Positions 36,836 to 48,740 of a stretch of 64,000 bases of DNA are shown here, piece after piece. The translations under genes and the position numbers were made by a program. How positions within the stretch are numbered: the stretch's first letter is position 1; every line of letters starts with the position of its first letter. This stretch comes from Punica granatum (Eukaryota > Streptophyta > Magnoliopsida > Myrtales > Lythraceae): the NCBI RefSeq assembly GCF_007655135.1, contig NC_045128.1, forward strand, positions 20,802,811 through 20,866,810, in the 5' to 3' direction. The notes under the pieces are model-generated. The model had not been told where the DNA came from. It saw only the letters and a program-made list of their open reading frames with translations, and made no database searches.

Positions 36836-38071
36836 GGAAAAATATTTTTGTCAAATTTTTAGTTTACCGGAGTAATTTGTATAATAACCAATATAAATAT
36901 AAATGAAACTAATTAAAAAATTATAAAACTACTTATGAATAGATAATATGAGCAATCGGTTGATAGTAAATGATCTAGATTTTCTATATAAGGGTGTACT
37001 AATTAATTCTTTATAAAAGTTCATATTTTCTTGTAAATTAAAATTTTAATATTTCTAACTAGAAAACTATAATCGCAATATAATAAATCTTTAAATTACT
37101 GTTAATTTTATGTGGATAAAATTTATTTGCAACATAGGAGTTTAAAAAAATTATTAAAAGTACCTCGCAGTCACAACCAAATCAATATTCAAGCGAAAAA
37201 AATCTAACGGGCCGACCAAATTATCTAATTACCTTATTCGAATCGGATTTGAAAACATGAAAAAAAAAAGATTTTAAAAAATTTAAAATGTAATATATAA
37301 TAAATAAATCACTTTAAAAAGAGAGAGGCGAGTGGGGAAAAATCCCCACTCGGCCCAAGGGTCCATAAGGACCTATAATCACCTAAATAAAAAAATCCTA
37401 GAGATTTGCTACGGGCATTTCCTGGTCTCCCTTCAGATGGAATCGTATTGTAATTGGTTTGTCAAGGTGCATCATTGAGGAGGTTTTGAATACATCAAAA
37501 AAATGTAAATATATCAACAGGCAAAAATGACTTTTTCCATGTCGACACATTCAACCATACCAATAGTTATTAAGATAGTGATGATGAAACTATTATGACA
37601 ATGTCCAAATCTTAGAAAGGGAATACAAGGAAGATGTTTCGTGAACCCTCAGAATGGAAAAGAACTGATCAAGTGAGATCATCACAATTCTGCATAGATG
37701 GAGAAACAGTAATCTATATACAGAATCAGTCACCAAGTGCTACGAATCAATTTTCCTGATCACTAATTTGCACACAAACATCACTGGAAGAGCGCAAATA
37801 CAATCTTTCCTATAATAATGGGTTTAAGCTCGCTTTTGCTGATATAGCTACAGGGGCCATGTAACCTCTCCATCATTGTGTGGCTCCAGTTAGAGCTGCC
37901 ATGAAGAATTTTCGGACATGTCCCACTGGTTGTAATATGGGTGAGGCTGGCCATGGAAGAATCACAAGGAAGGTAAATGTGAAGGCTGGGCTTCTGCTGC
38001 TGACTAGAACCTTTCGAGACAAGTCCATGATAGAATGAAACAACTTGCTAGATGGAAGTTTGGATAAGTTG
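36836..38071. other. AT-rich intergenic DNA and probable 3' flank of the GCR1 homologue
   Basis: No gene or known repeat was recognised. A perfect hairpin (CGAGTGGGG, 6-base loop, CCCCACTCG) lies at 37329-37352. 37400-38071 is likely the 3' UTR and downstream flank of the minus-strand gene, since its stop codon is at 38072-38074. I could not place a poly(A) site. Confidence 0.4.
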
Positions 38072-41000
38072 CTAATACTGCTGTTGAACTTTTAATGGGA
38101 CTAGTTCACTCTCTTGCTGCGGTAGTCTCGACCTCAGCTTGTTGGGCCACCATCTTCTCAGCCTCTCAGGCCAAAGACTGGTTGAGCAGGCAGATAATTG
38201 AAACCGTCAATCAGAAAGATAGCATAAAACTAAATGAAACCATCAAATTAAAAGAGAAGAAGAAGAAGAACACGAGGCAGAAGACTAAACGTAAAGAACA
38301 AAGGCTCAAGTGCGAGTGATGACAACTTACAGCTCCATTCTCTCATGAATTGCCCGGCGTACGGAAGAGTTTAGCCCATATGCAATTGAGTTGAACAAAC
38401 CCTTAAATGATTTATATAGTAGGATCAAAATATGGAACGTATGTTATAGTTAGCTGCAGATCTTGTATAAAATCACTGGCTCAAGGACAATGTCAGTTTA
38501 AGAAGTTCCGGGGGGGAAGTACCATTAAGGCGGCAGCGCCCACATCAAGAAAAGACAGCCAGAAGATTTTATGGCCAGGATCAATGAAGTCATGAATGCG
38601 GTTGATGGTACCAAAAGCCCACGATCCTATCAAAATTAGAGGATAATATCCCCACCTGTTCAAAGCCTGCAAAAGAATTTTAGCGAGAAATTTAACATTA
38701 TCAAGACTTTTAGTAAGGAAACAGAAAATTTTGTATGTTGGTTAAGTAGGTTGAGGAAAAGCTATATTAGTCTCTCCATATTTCCTTTACAATAGAGGGA
38801 AATTAAGATTATGCCCTCCCTTACCCTTAATGAACTGTCCCGAATAAGGGAGAGTCCTCTCCCTCCATTTACCTCCACTCCCTTCTGACTAAACACAGTG
38901 CTAAAGCTGAAGTAGTTTGATCAAGCAACTTAAAATTCAGACAATTGCAACTGCAATATTAAACATTAAATATAAAACTAGATATAGATTCAAGTTACCA
39001 CTAGATCAGAAAGCTGACTTCAAGGAAATAAAGAGTTTTCTAAATCCACTCCATGATATGATGCTTTCCCACATGATGCTTTCCAAAAAAATTTTTTAAC
39101 TCTACCTACTCAACTCCACTTATATTCAATTCAACAACGCAATTATTATTTTTCCATTTTCTTCAATTTTTTTAACCATTCAATTCAATTTTTAATATTA
39201 AATTCTCTCAACTATTTATTAACTTTTCCACAATTCAACAACACAATCATTACTTTCTCTCAACTATTCATTACTTTTTCACACTTTTTCTCAAAATTCA
39301 ACAACACAATCATTACAAACCAATTAAAACCGAAACTCAACTCTACTCAACTCTAAAACCAAACATAACCTAAAAACTCCATGTTGAACAATTAACACTA
39401 GGCAATTGGCATACATGACCAAAAGTACATCTCTGAGATTTTCGGAGAGCTCCAGTCCCAAAATTAGGATTCTTAAGGATCAATCTGTAGACAAAACTCA
39501 GGGTCATCTATTTGTTCATATTTTTCTGATTTAGCATTAAAAAGTTGAATAATTGTGCTGCATGAGATCAGTACATAATTAGCATACGGGTCAACTCTTC
39601 TCAAATTCCTACTTTAAATGTTACAGAACATGCACCTCTTAGGACAGTCGGGATGGACTTGTTATGATAATGCATACCTTTACGTCTGCTCTAGCATCTG
39701 GCTGGTATGACATCCCTACTGCCATCTGAAATGCTCACAAAATGTGTACTGTGAGTACACATCCATAACAGGCAGAATTAAGAAATAAAGTAGCTACAGG
39801 CAAATGATTACATACATGAGTTGCATTATTTAGCATTCGAATGACTTGAAAATAGGAAAAGCCATTGTAGAGTATTGCTCCCCATAAGGGAGCATAAAAT
39901 GTTATGAAGTGAACAGCCTGCAACAAAAAGAAAAAAGAAAGATAAGAATAACTGAAGGAATATCAGCTGCATATACTTTCATTACCAAAACTTATAAAAT
40001 ATCATGCATGGGATACCTCTTTTAATCTTAATTGATTGCAAGGAACACTTGCAAACTTGGCTTTCAACTTGCTTAATTTTTTTATAATAAAAGTTCATTA
40101 TACAATTCATACCAATGCTTGGTATATACTACTGCCCATTGCAAGGGCAACTTCACTTCTCAGAGTACAATAAATCCTAACTTGATAGATATGACCATCT
40201 GAGACAAATGTACTTATGTTATAGCCATTACATAAGTAAGCCTATAAGTTATATTAATAAGTTACAATTACTTTAGTTATATCAGCAGAAGAAGCTGCAG
40301 GTCATTTATCCTCATTCTATTCTCAGTATAGCCATTACATAAGTAAACCTATAAGTTATAACCACATTTTTTAGAAGGTAAGTCTATATCTATATATGTA
40401 GATTTGACAAAAACCTCTGGACTTGAACAAAATTCAGGCAACATATAAGGAGGCCATTACTGGAGTATATTTTGCAGCAATTTCAAAGCAAGTGTATGAT
40501 CTCGACTTGCCTTGCCAGTGCGCCCTGTCTGCGTCCAACACCATGCACCAAAATGTTTATGGTCATTCCCAATAGAGCGAACGACTGTCATAGCTAGAGA
40601 AATTCCTGTGAGAAGTAAAGCTATCAGTATCTCTGAAGAAGAAATATTGCACTAAACATTAAAATGGAAAAACCATGAGCAAAACTAACTGCAAACTAAG
40701 TAAATAAGAGGAATATGGAAACACAGGTCACAAAAATGCATGATATTAACCACAACTTATAAGTAGCTATGTTCTTTTATCATTAACTAATCAAGTGTAT
40801 TGTAACGAGCCAATATGTACTCACCCCATACATACAAATGAAACATAGCCTCCAAATCATCAACATCAGTTTTGTGTCTGACAACAGTTCGATGAAGGGT
40901 AAAGGCAATAACAGTTGTCCAAAGAAAGGAAGCCACACAGAAAAAATGTGTGCTGTAACCCTGCGCGTAACAAAAGAATCCTTTGGATGGATCCCTGCAT

Positions 41001-41920
41001 CAAAAGCAGAAATGTCTGAATACCTGTGGAACTGCATTTGACAGAAAGATCAAAATAAACTGACTTAGCTGAGTCCCAGGAAGCTTACCCAACTATGCTG
41101 AAGAAGCTGCACAGCATGTCCTGCAATCAAACACAAAATGGAACAAATAAATGAACATATTAAACAAATTTTAAAGTCCCATCTCTTTCAGGGAATCAAT
41201 CCATACATCTAATAAAGCAATTGCAATTGAACTGCATCATATCGTATTCAAGATCAGTCAACCGAGGCACTTGCAAGGATCAATTATTCAATCGCAACGC
41301 AAAGTAAACAGTAACGAATACAACCAAGAAGTTGTCTTTCCATTCACCACAGCAAAATAGTAACAGAATAGCAGCAATGTTTATGTTTTGAGTTACAGAA
41401 CATGCTTGGAGAAACATAGTATGACTAGCTATGACTATGAGTCCTGGTTTTTACTATCTGTACGGTATATTAAACCCAAGCAAAGCAGATCAATATCTCT
41501 TCCTATGGCTCTTAGGCAGATCTAATTGGCAGGATCTGAGCAAAGTTGTGACTTCGCTGCCATTGGTTTGGTCCCAACGGCACAAAGTGAACAACTCTAG
41601 TCCGATACATTCCCGACAAAACGGCGGCTTGAGCACCGGGCGGGCAGGCAAGCAAACGCGATGTCAGTAACCAGCCAATTAGACCGAAGACGAGATGAAA
41701 ATTTGACAAAAGTTTCAGGACTGATGAAACGTACGGAGAGAGCAAGATAGAAAACGAGCTTGAAGGAGAGCTTGCGGAGCTCTTTAAAGAGTACGTAGCA
41801 CAGTACTATGAAACCCGACCCAACGAAGGAGAGGCTCGAAGCTCCAACGTTCAGCGCCGACAGGATCTCTCGATCGTGCAAGCTGAGAGTTCCAGCCGCT
41901 GCTTGCCCAGACGCCGCCAT
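38072..41920 (-). CDS. GCR1: GCR1-type seven-transmembrane G-protein-coupled receptor-like protein, nine exons
   Basis: Exons on the minus strand: 41920-41735, 41120-41089, 40994-40825, 40605-40511, 39917-39816, 39725-39678, 38666-38523, 38401-38331 and 38177-38072. They sum to 954 bases (317 aa; Arabidopsis GCR1 is 326 aa). Phases agree at every junction and no internal stop appears. Recognisable GCR1 text includes NVGASSLSFVGSGFIVLCY (TM1), DMLCSFFSIVG, HFFCVASFLWTTVIAFTLHR (TM3), AVHFITFYAPLWGAILYNG (TM5), ALNRWGYYPLILIGSWAFG (TM6) and NSIAYGLNSSVRRAIHER (TM7 and after). All introns are GT-AG except intron 4, which starts GCAAGT (GC-AG). The ATG at 41920 sits in ACATGG. The family is a plasma-membrane protein reported to bind the G-alpha subunit GPA1 in Arabidopsis; whether it is a true GPCR is debated. 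The C-terminal tail (WPERLRRWWPNKL onward) is short and less certain. Confidence 0.93.
39100..39371. mobile_element. Truncated MITE in intron 6 of the GCR1 homologue
   Basis: AT-rich text with repeated CAATTCAACAACACAATCATTA and a right end CAACTCTAAAACCAAACATA, which is the mirror of TTTGGTTT-type MITE ends elsewhere in the window. The left inverted end was not found. It lies within the intron 39677-38667 and does not touch the splice sites. Confidence 0.5.
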
Positions 41921-42354
41921 GTCGAATTTCCCGGGGAAACTACTTTTAGTTGAATGCCAGCAATTTCAAGGGATCTGAGGAGAGGTCATTTAGATCGAGG
42001 TTCGATCTGAGGTCGCACGATGATCAACCCCGAACATGACCTCGAAAAACCAGGTGAATGCCAAGATCCGGTGTTGACTGGCCTCGTCGACGATTGCTGA
42101 AGAAGATGAAGAAGGTTGAATAAGTTGATGGAGTCCGGGGAAGATGATAAAAAAGGATTTTGGAGGCATTAATAAGGCCTGAGAAGATGGAGGTTGGCCG
42201 GAGGCGCACGAGGCCAGGCCGGTGAAAACGGATAGCGACGGTTCCAGAAGCCGGAGAGGTCGGAGAATGGCGTAGCGAAGGGGGGCCAATATTTATTTAT
42301 TTATTGAATTACAACTAGTAAATATTCACAAAAATATATAGCCTTAGATTCACA
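41921..42354 (-). promoter_or_regulatory. Presumed 5' UTR and promoter of the GCR1 homologue
   Basis: This is the sequence directly upstream (minus strand) of the start codon at 41920, bounded by MITE sequence from 42355. A longish frame over 42289-41990 has no ATG at its start and no recognisable family, so I treat it as non-coding. No TATA box could be placed with confidence. Confidence 0.4.
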
Positions 42355-42590
42355 ATAAAAAAAATTCAACTTCAATTTTAACTTTAACTCAACGCACTAC
42401 ACAACAAAAATACACATTTCCCAAGTTAAAAATTTTAACTTTAACTTTAACTCAACACACTATACAACAAAAACACACGTTTTCCAAATCAAATTTATAA
42501 TCTCATCTCATTTTTCATTTTTCATGATCAAAATCAAAATCAAAATCAAAGTTACTTTAACTCTGAAACCAAACACACTATATATGTTTT
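42355..42590. mobile_element. MITE, left end missing
   Basis: It contains two copies of AACTTTAACTCAACNCACTA followed by CAACAAAAA-NACACA, and ends AACTCTGAAACCAAACACAC. It is the mirror image of the MITE at 17125 (TTGGTTTCGGAGTTAAAGT). It stands between the gene's promoter region and the satellite-like array. Confidence 0.6.
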
Positions 42591-42699
42591 ATATATAATA
42601 ATATATAATAGCTAGAACACAACATTCCTTACAAAATCTACGAATAAAGACTTCTCATTCAACGACTACTGAGTTGTCACATTTAATACATTTATATAA

Positions 42700-44307
42700 T
42701 TTATCAGTTATGGTCAATTAACTTTGCCTGCACAACAGAAATCGAAGATAGATTTAGACTTGAAGAAACATTTGGAATTCCAATGTCGTTGAATGTAGTA
42801 AAATTATATGTTCCTGGGGAGCTCTAGTAGTCTAGTTTCCAACACAATAAACCGAATGAGAAATGGAGTTTTCTAAATATAGTTATGGTCAATTTATTCC
42901 TGCAAGCACAACAGAAGGAGACAGATTCAAACTAAAGAAAGATTTGAATTTTTATGCTGCGTTTGAATTGTTAGTGTGATTTTAGAATCATGATTTTGAT
43001 TTTGATTTTAGAAAAAGACAAATGAGATAGTATTATAAATTTGACTTGGGAAACGTGTATTTTTTATTGTGTAGTGTGTTGAATTAAAATCAAAATCATG
43101 ATTCTAAAATTAGTTTAACAATTCAAACGGGTAGTGTCATTAAATATAGTTACATTATATATCATTGGGAAGCTATGGAAGTTTAGTTTCTAATGCAATA
43201 AACCGAATGATGATTGGAGTTTAGTTCAGTAAAAAAAAGTTATGACCAATTTATCTCAACATGCGCAACTATAACAAAAGGACAAATTCATATTTGAAGA
43301 ATGAATTTAATTTAGACTTCTAATGTCATTAAATATGAACAAATTATACATCCCTGGGAAGCTCTTGAATTAGAGTTTACAACGCAACAAACCAAATCAC
43401 AATTGAAATTTTCTAAAAGAAAATATGGCTAATTTACCCAAGCTTGCTAAACATAAGCAAAATGATAAATTCAAACTTGAAGAATGAATTTCGGTTTCCA
43501 ATGTCATTAAATATGTAACGTATCCCTAGGAAGCATTGGAAGTCTAGTTTTCAACGCAACAAACCGAATGAGAATCGAAGTTTTCTAAAAGTAGTTATGG
43601 TCAATTGACTCATTCCTACACAATAGAAATCGAGAAGACAGATTCGGACATGAGGAAAAATAGGTTTCCAATGTCGTTGAATGTGGTCAAATTATATATT
43701 TCTGGAAAGCTCTATTAGTCTTGTTTCCAACGCAACAAATCGAAAAAGAATTGGAGTTTTCTAAATATAGTTATGGACAATTTACTTCTGCTAGCACAAC
43801 AGAAAGAAGATAGATTCGGACTTCAAGAAATTTTTTGGATTTTTAGTGTCATTAAATATAGTCAAATTCAATAACCTTGAGAAGCTCTGAAAGTCTAATT
43901 TCCAACACAATAAACCGAATGAGAATTGGAGTTTAGTAAAAGAAATTATGACCACTTAACGCCAACATACGCAACTAAAACAAATGGATAGATTTAGATT
44001 TGAATGAATTTAGGCTTCCAACGTCATTAAATATGGTTGAATTATACATCTCTGGGAAGCTATGGAATTAGAGTTTACAATGCAGCAAACCAAATAACAA
44101 TTGTAATTTTCTAAAAGAAAATATTGCTAATTTACCCAAGTATGCGCAATAGATGCAAAATGACCAATTCAGACTTGAATGAATTTTGGTTTCTAATGTT
44201 ATTAAATATGGTCGAATTATATATCCCTAGAATCATTAGAAGTCTAGTTTTCAATTCAATAAACCACATGAGAATTGAAGTTTTCTAAAAGTAGTTAAGG
44301 TCAATTG
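42700..44307. repeat. Satellite-like array, about eight copies of about 178 bp
   Basis: The block AATGTCGTTGAATGTAGT / AATGTCATTAAATATGGT recurs at about 42783, 43132, 43323, 43500, 43669, 43848, 44021 and 44197. Each is followed by CTGGGAAGCTCT-like text, TAGTTTCCAACGCAA-like text, ACCGAATGAGAATTGGAGTT and TATGGTCAATT. Without the MITE in copy one, spacing is 170-190 bp throughout. Copies are well diverged. The array encodes nothing. Confidence 0.85.
42959..43129. mobile_element. MITE inserted in one monomer of the 178-bp array
   Basis: Both ends match as inverted repeats of about 45 bases: GCGTTTGAATTGTTAGTGTG on the left, and the complement of TTAGTTTAACAATTCAAACG on the right, then ATTTTAGAATCATGATTTTG in both arms. 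The loop holds TATTGTGTAGTGTGTTGAAT. It is flanked by monomer sequence on both sides, so it inserted after array formation. Confidence 0.85.
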
Positions 44308-44360
44308 TGATATGATCTAGCTAGAGAACCCTTCGCACGGGCATGAGGAAGAATCTCAGT
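44308..44360 (+). repeat. Fragment of a family-B-like LTR start
   Basis: TGATATGATCTAGCTAGAGA and CCCTTCGCACGGGCATGAGG match the first 45 or so bases of the solo LTR at 31765. It is cut at about 44360, where inverted family-C LTR sequence starts. Confidence 0.7.
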
Positions 44361-45316
44361 GATATTATTCCCGCCAAGAATGATGAGACTCTACAACTAA
44401 AGGAACCCAAGCTTGTACCATGACCAGATTTGATTGACAAACCCTCGACCCGTTGTTTACAACATAAACAAGAACCTTGGTATAACTGACCTCAACCAGT
44501 TGTTTATTGCGAAACAAAAACGTCAGTATAGGAAGACGCCACAAACGGTGGTGGAAAACTGTTTGATAAGTCAATGATGAACGCCACGAAAATTTTCGAT
44601 AAGTTCAAATTAGTTATTCAAGAACCAAATATAATACTCTCATAATTTTCTGAATGTTCCTGATGCGATTCCCGCCAAGAATGATGAGACCCGACAACTA
44701 AAGGAACCCAAGATCGTTTCACGATCAGATTTGATTGACAAACCTTCGACCCATTGTTTACGACATAAACAAGAACCTTGATATAACTGACCTCAAACCG
44801 TTGTTTATTGCGAAACAAGAACCTCGATATAGGAAGACGCCACAAATGGTGGTCGAAAGCCATTTGATAAGTCGATAATGAACGCCACAAAAATTTCTGA
44901 TAAGTTCGAATTAGTTCTTCAAGAACCAAAGAGAATACTCTTACCATTTTCTGTATGTTCATCCTCTTAAAAATTGACAATATGATATAGACCAAAACTA
45001 ATTCTAATCTGGCCATGTTTATCGTAAAGTAAGGAAAATAAAATCTAAAATATCTATAGAGATATAACTTAATCTATAAAGACATGGAATCTAAATATTC
45101 ATAAAATATCTCCATCAGATTTAAACTTTAAACAAATCTGATGATATCTTCTCTTGATCTTCAAATATTCTAGAAACTTCCTCAAACACTTACTGAATTT
45201 AGCCATGTTCGGAATCTTCTATAACTTGAATCATGTTGATGGATCTTTGTTAATCACGTGGTTCATGTCTAATGAGCCTCCACGAATTTGCTTGAGCTCA
45301 AACCTCTTAAATCAAG
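44361..45316 (-). repeat. Inverted family C LTR with partial tandem duplication
   Basis: Minus-strand family-C sequence occurs as a 3' fragment (44361-44660) followed by a longer copy (45316-44661) ending CGCATCA at 44661. Both contain the complement of TCATTCTTGGCGGGAAT and a region with GTTGTTTA...CAATAAACAACNGGTTGAGG. The longer copy is interrupted at 45316/45317 by Ogre-like LTR copy 3. The remaining part is not seen on the far side. Confidence 0.8.
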
Positions 45317-48315
45317 TGTCAGCACCGCATTTTGGCTCACCAAGTTGAACTACATTATCAGCAGTGATCCATGTCACGACTTGAGAATCATCACAGAAAA
45401 CGGCTCGACAGAGCAAGAAATCACTATTCATCCTCAAGTCGGTAAAATTGAGCAGATGACATATGCATATGACAGAAGGACTCCAGAGGTCACCAAAAGG
45501 CAACAAAGTGACTAGAGAGCTCAACAATGTCCAAACCGGCATTTTCTAGCGTACTACATGGACAATCATATATTCCGATAGTTCGCTCGTCCATCGAAAG
45601 ATAGTCAATATTGGACTTCAAAAATCCACATCGATGCCAAACAGATGAAAAATGTCTTCAAGCGCATTTCGCAAGTCATCTATTCTATACAGAATAACTT
45701 TCTGTATACAAACAACTTTTTAGTGGAAGTCTAAAAATGCCGATTTCTCGGAGAAAAGTTAATTCCAAATATCAGATGCGGCCATGCCCCACAATCATAC
45801 ATAGCACGAGCAGTGCTTCAAATTGTCTTTTGGAAGCCATACAGACACCCCGAATGACTTCTGAGCGACAAAGCGGGCATACCCCTCTTCGGAAGAGCAT
45901 AACCAGAGACTGATCTGATGGAATAACGGCAAATGAAGTTGACCCTGTATTGCCCCAAAAACTCCAGCGGCCAGACGCAATTGGGCAAATCAGACAGCAA
46001 AACCCTTCTCGGTTTCCCGAGTAACATCCGAGGAGCACAAAATGCCATTTTCAGTGGAAATCCATATCCGGAGGTCCTCTTTAGGGAAACTTGACGCTGG
46101 ATGCCTACCTTACACAGTGCTAGCCTTCTCAAGGCTCAATGTGGAATCGTCGAAATGAATCACACAACTCATATAGACCCTCCGAGCAATGCTTTAAGGG
46201 TCTCAAATGCACTTTTCATGTCCTTAGGAGCCTAACCTCGACAAACAGAGATCACAGTGATCTCCAGATCGCCCAAGCAACTCAGAAAGCAATCTGAGAA
46301 ATCCAGTTTCGGTCTTTTAGGACATCTCCGGCTCTATATTTGCATTACCGGCTTAAGGGTCAAGTGTCCACATAATTTGACAATTTATGTCAAAATGACC
46401 GACGTGGGATGCAGATACAAGATATGCTGTCAGAAGTGGGTAACCTCGCTCTGAATGCGTAAAAAGAGCAAAACCGGCTTCCAAGCCTCACATAGACATT
46501 TGGCAATTTCTCACGGAAAATGCCAATCTCGGACTCATTAAATTTGTTTCCTCGCGTATATCGACAATTCGACGTTCAATTCGAACCACGAGCTTTGAAT
46601 GCGCAATCAATCGAGACCCGAGCTTTCTCCCAGTTTCTCCTCAATGCCTTAGAAATTTCGGCTTCTTCTTCTTCAATGCAAGAAGCCAACTTGCCATCTC
46701 TTAACCAAAATATCGTGGAGAGGTTGAAGACAACACTCAACTTTTCATCAATGCTCATCAATGTCTTATCTCTTCTTCATTAATGCAATGGAAGAAGATG
46801 ATGCTTGATATTTTCTTAATCAAACCGTCCAAGCTTAATCCAAGGGGTTAAGAGCACTTGCTTTTGCTTAATTGCTCATTAGTTTTGCCTATAAATTGCC
46901 CAAAAGTGATTAAGTTAATCACTTCTCTTCTTGCATACTCTCTCCAAGCTTTCTCCCTCAAGAAAAGCTCTGAACTCCATAGCCAAAACCAGCAAGCTTC
47001 AACACTTCAAAACCAAGAGAGAAAGACCTAAGAAAGCTTTGAGTCCTTAAGTCGGAAGCCGATGTTCATCGTCCCGACTTAAGTTAAAAAATTCTCAAAC
47101 TCCATGGACCATATGTTTTGGACCCAAAGAGTTCATTTATGAACTTAAATTTTTTGTTTGAAGTCATTTGCTCATCATTTCAGGTCATTTAGGTGATTTC
47201 GGGTGAAGGACGTGTTCTCGGGTGAACAGTACACCCGTGTGTCTGCCGCGCGCCCATCCATGCCTGAACTCATCATTTGCACCCGAGCACCTTTCCAAGC
47301 GTTCAACCGAATCACCCGACTCTCGAACACTTCCCCGACTCTTTCCTCGTATCCCGAGGCTAGGTAGAAAATTCTCGACTTAGAGGAATTAGGACCTTTT
47401 ATATTTTTGTATGGCTATGGAGTGATATGGAGTATATGACATATTTCATATGCAAAATTTAATTTTTATGCGTTTTCACGTTATATTATGCATGCTCGTC
47501 ATCATATAACATGTTAGCATGTCGAGAAACGTTTAGATCGTCACTCGGAAGACCATCCCGACCCGAAACAAGCAAAAGAGCTCTCGGGTTTGCCTCAAGA
47601 AGAGGTGACTGAGGCTTGGCTTGCTTTCCTCGGGTTAAGATCGGCCTTCTTAGCCCGATCCAAGCTCAATTGTATTTTCCACGTGCATGAAGTCGGTATT
47701 GTTTTATCGATTCCTTAAATAACATGTTTGTGTGTGTTTGCATGTTCGAATGCGTTATTCAAATCATGGCAATACCGACATTAGTTTAATCGTGTCATTT
47801 ATCGTGTTTGTCGTTTGAGCATGTGAGAAATGATTCGAAATGAGACGGGAAAAACTCGTGGAACCTTATTCCGGCCATGGGACCTCTCGGCTCTCTCTCC
47901 AAGGAGTAGTGGTCGAGAGCTTCATGGGCTTATTCGGGTTGCACGAGGCTTCCTCGGGTTGCACGAGGCTTCCTCGAGTTGCACGAGGCTTCCTCTTCCC
48001 GTTTTAAGTCCGTTCTCGGCTTTCGTGTAATTTGCAATCCATATTATCGTCGCAATATCGCATGAAAATGTATTTTTAAAACAAAACATGCATGGATTCG
48101 GGTATCGCTGACTCATTCGGGTCCATTCGATTATGAGGGTAATTTCAGTCATTGGACCGAACTATCTTCGATCCTTATGGAATCATCTTGGTCATCGAGT
48201 CACAAATCGTTTTCATAATTAATGCATTCGGCACAACCCTTAAGCATTAATTTCACGAACGGGTTAATCGGGACGCTCACACGGTTAACTCATTCAATTT
48301 AAACAACTTTGCACG
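45317..48315 (+). repeat. Ogre-like LTR, copy 3 (3' part lost)
   Basis: It starts TGTCAGCACCGCATTTTGG and is close to copies 1 and 4, with a TATA core CCTATAAATTGCCC at 46888-46901. At about 47190-47280, where copies 1, 2 and 4 carry arrays, it is nearly array-free (GTGAACAGTACACCCGTGTG). It stops at about 48310, at a place matching 9100 or so of copy 1, so about 1.9 kb is missing. It lies in the inverted family-C LTR. Confidence 0.85.
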
Positions 48316-48740
48316 TGTACGAACCCGAATGTGCTCTCGTCGGGGCTCGCATGCGCACTTTTGGATCGAGCGGCTCAGGAGTGTCCACCTTCCCGTGGGG
48401 ACACGTGACAGACACGCGTGAGAGAAGGAGTCGCCACTTATCATTTTACGACCCGAAGGTCGAGGGCGGATAAGTTACTCGGGGTCTAGGGGTATGGAAC
48501 ACCTAGTTATTGTTAAGGCATTGGTCTATGTGGAACCGAAAAGTCCGTACTCGGGGGTTCATGTTATGTGCGGGCCTATACCCGCACGCCCTTTCAGTAC
48601 TCTGGTTTGCTAGGCTTGCATGTTTTATTATTTACCGCATGGATTAAGTTGCGCTCAGTTCGCATGTTTTGACACCGTAAGTTCGATGAATCAAACAATA
48701 TCGGTTGAGAAGCCGAGAGAGAATTAAATCCGTGTGTCAG
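48316..48740 (-). repeat. Inverted terminal piece of an Ogre-like LTR
   Basis: Read on the minus strand this is the last 425 or so bases of the LTR, ending CGGGTTCGTACA at 48316. It mirrors 53800-54223 of copy 4 (CAAGCCTAGCAAACCAGAGT, GACCTTCGGGTCGTAAAATG). It directly abuts the start of copy 4 at 48741. It is probably a rearranged end of copy 3 or of a third element. Confidence 0.85.

Noticed and set aside
41990..42289. 99-codon frame just upstream of the GCR1 homologue, as a gene or upstream ORF
   Set aside because: The frame does not begin with ATG and has no recognisable domain. It is probably 5' UTR or promoter.
42700..44307. Active centromere satellite
   Set aside because: There are only eight well-diverged copies next to a gene. 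The monomer length alone is not enough.
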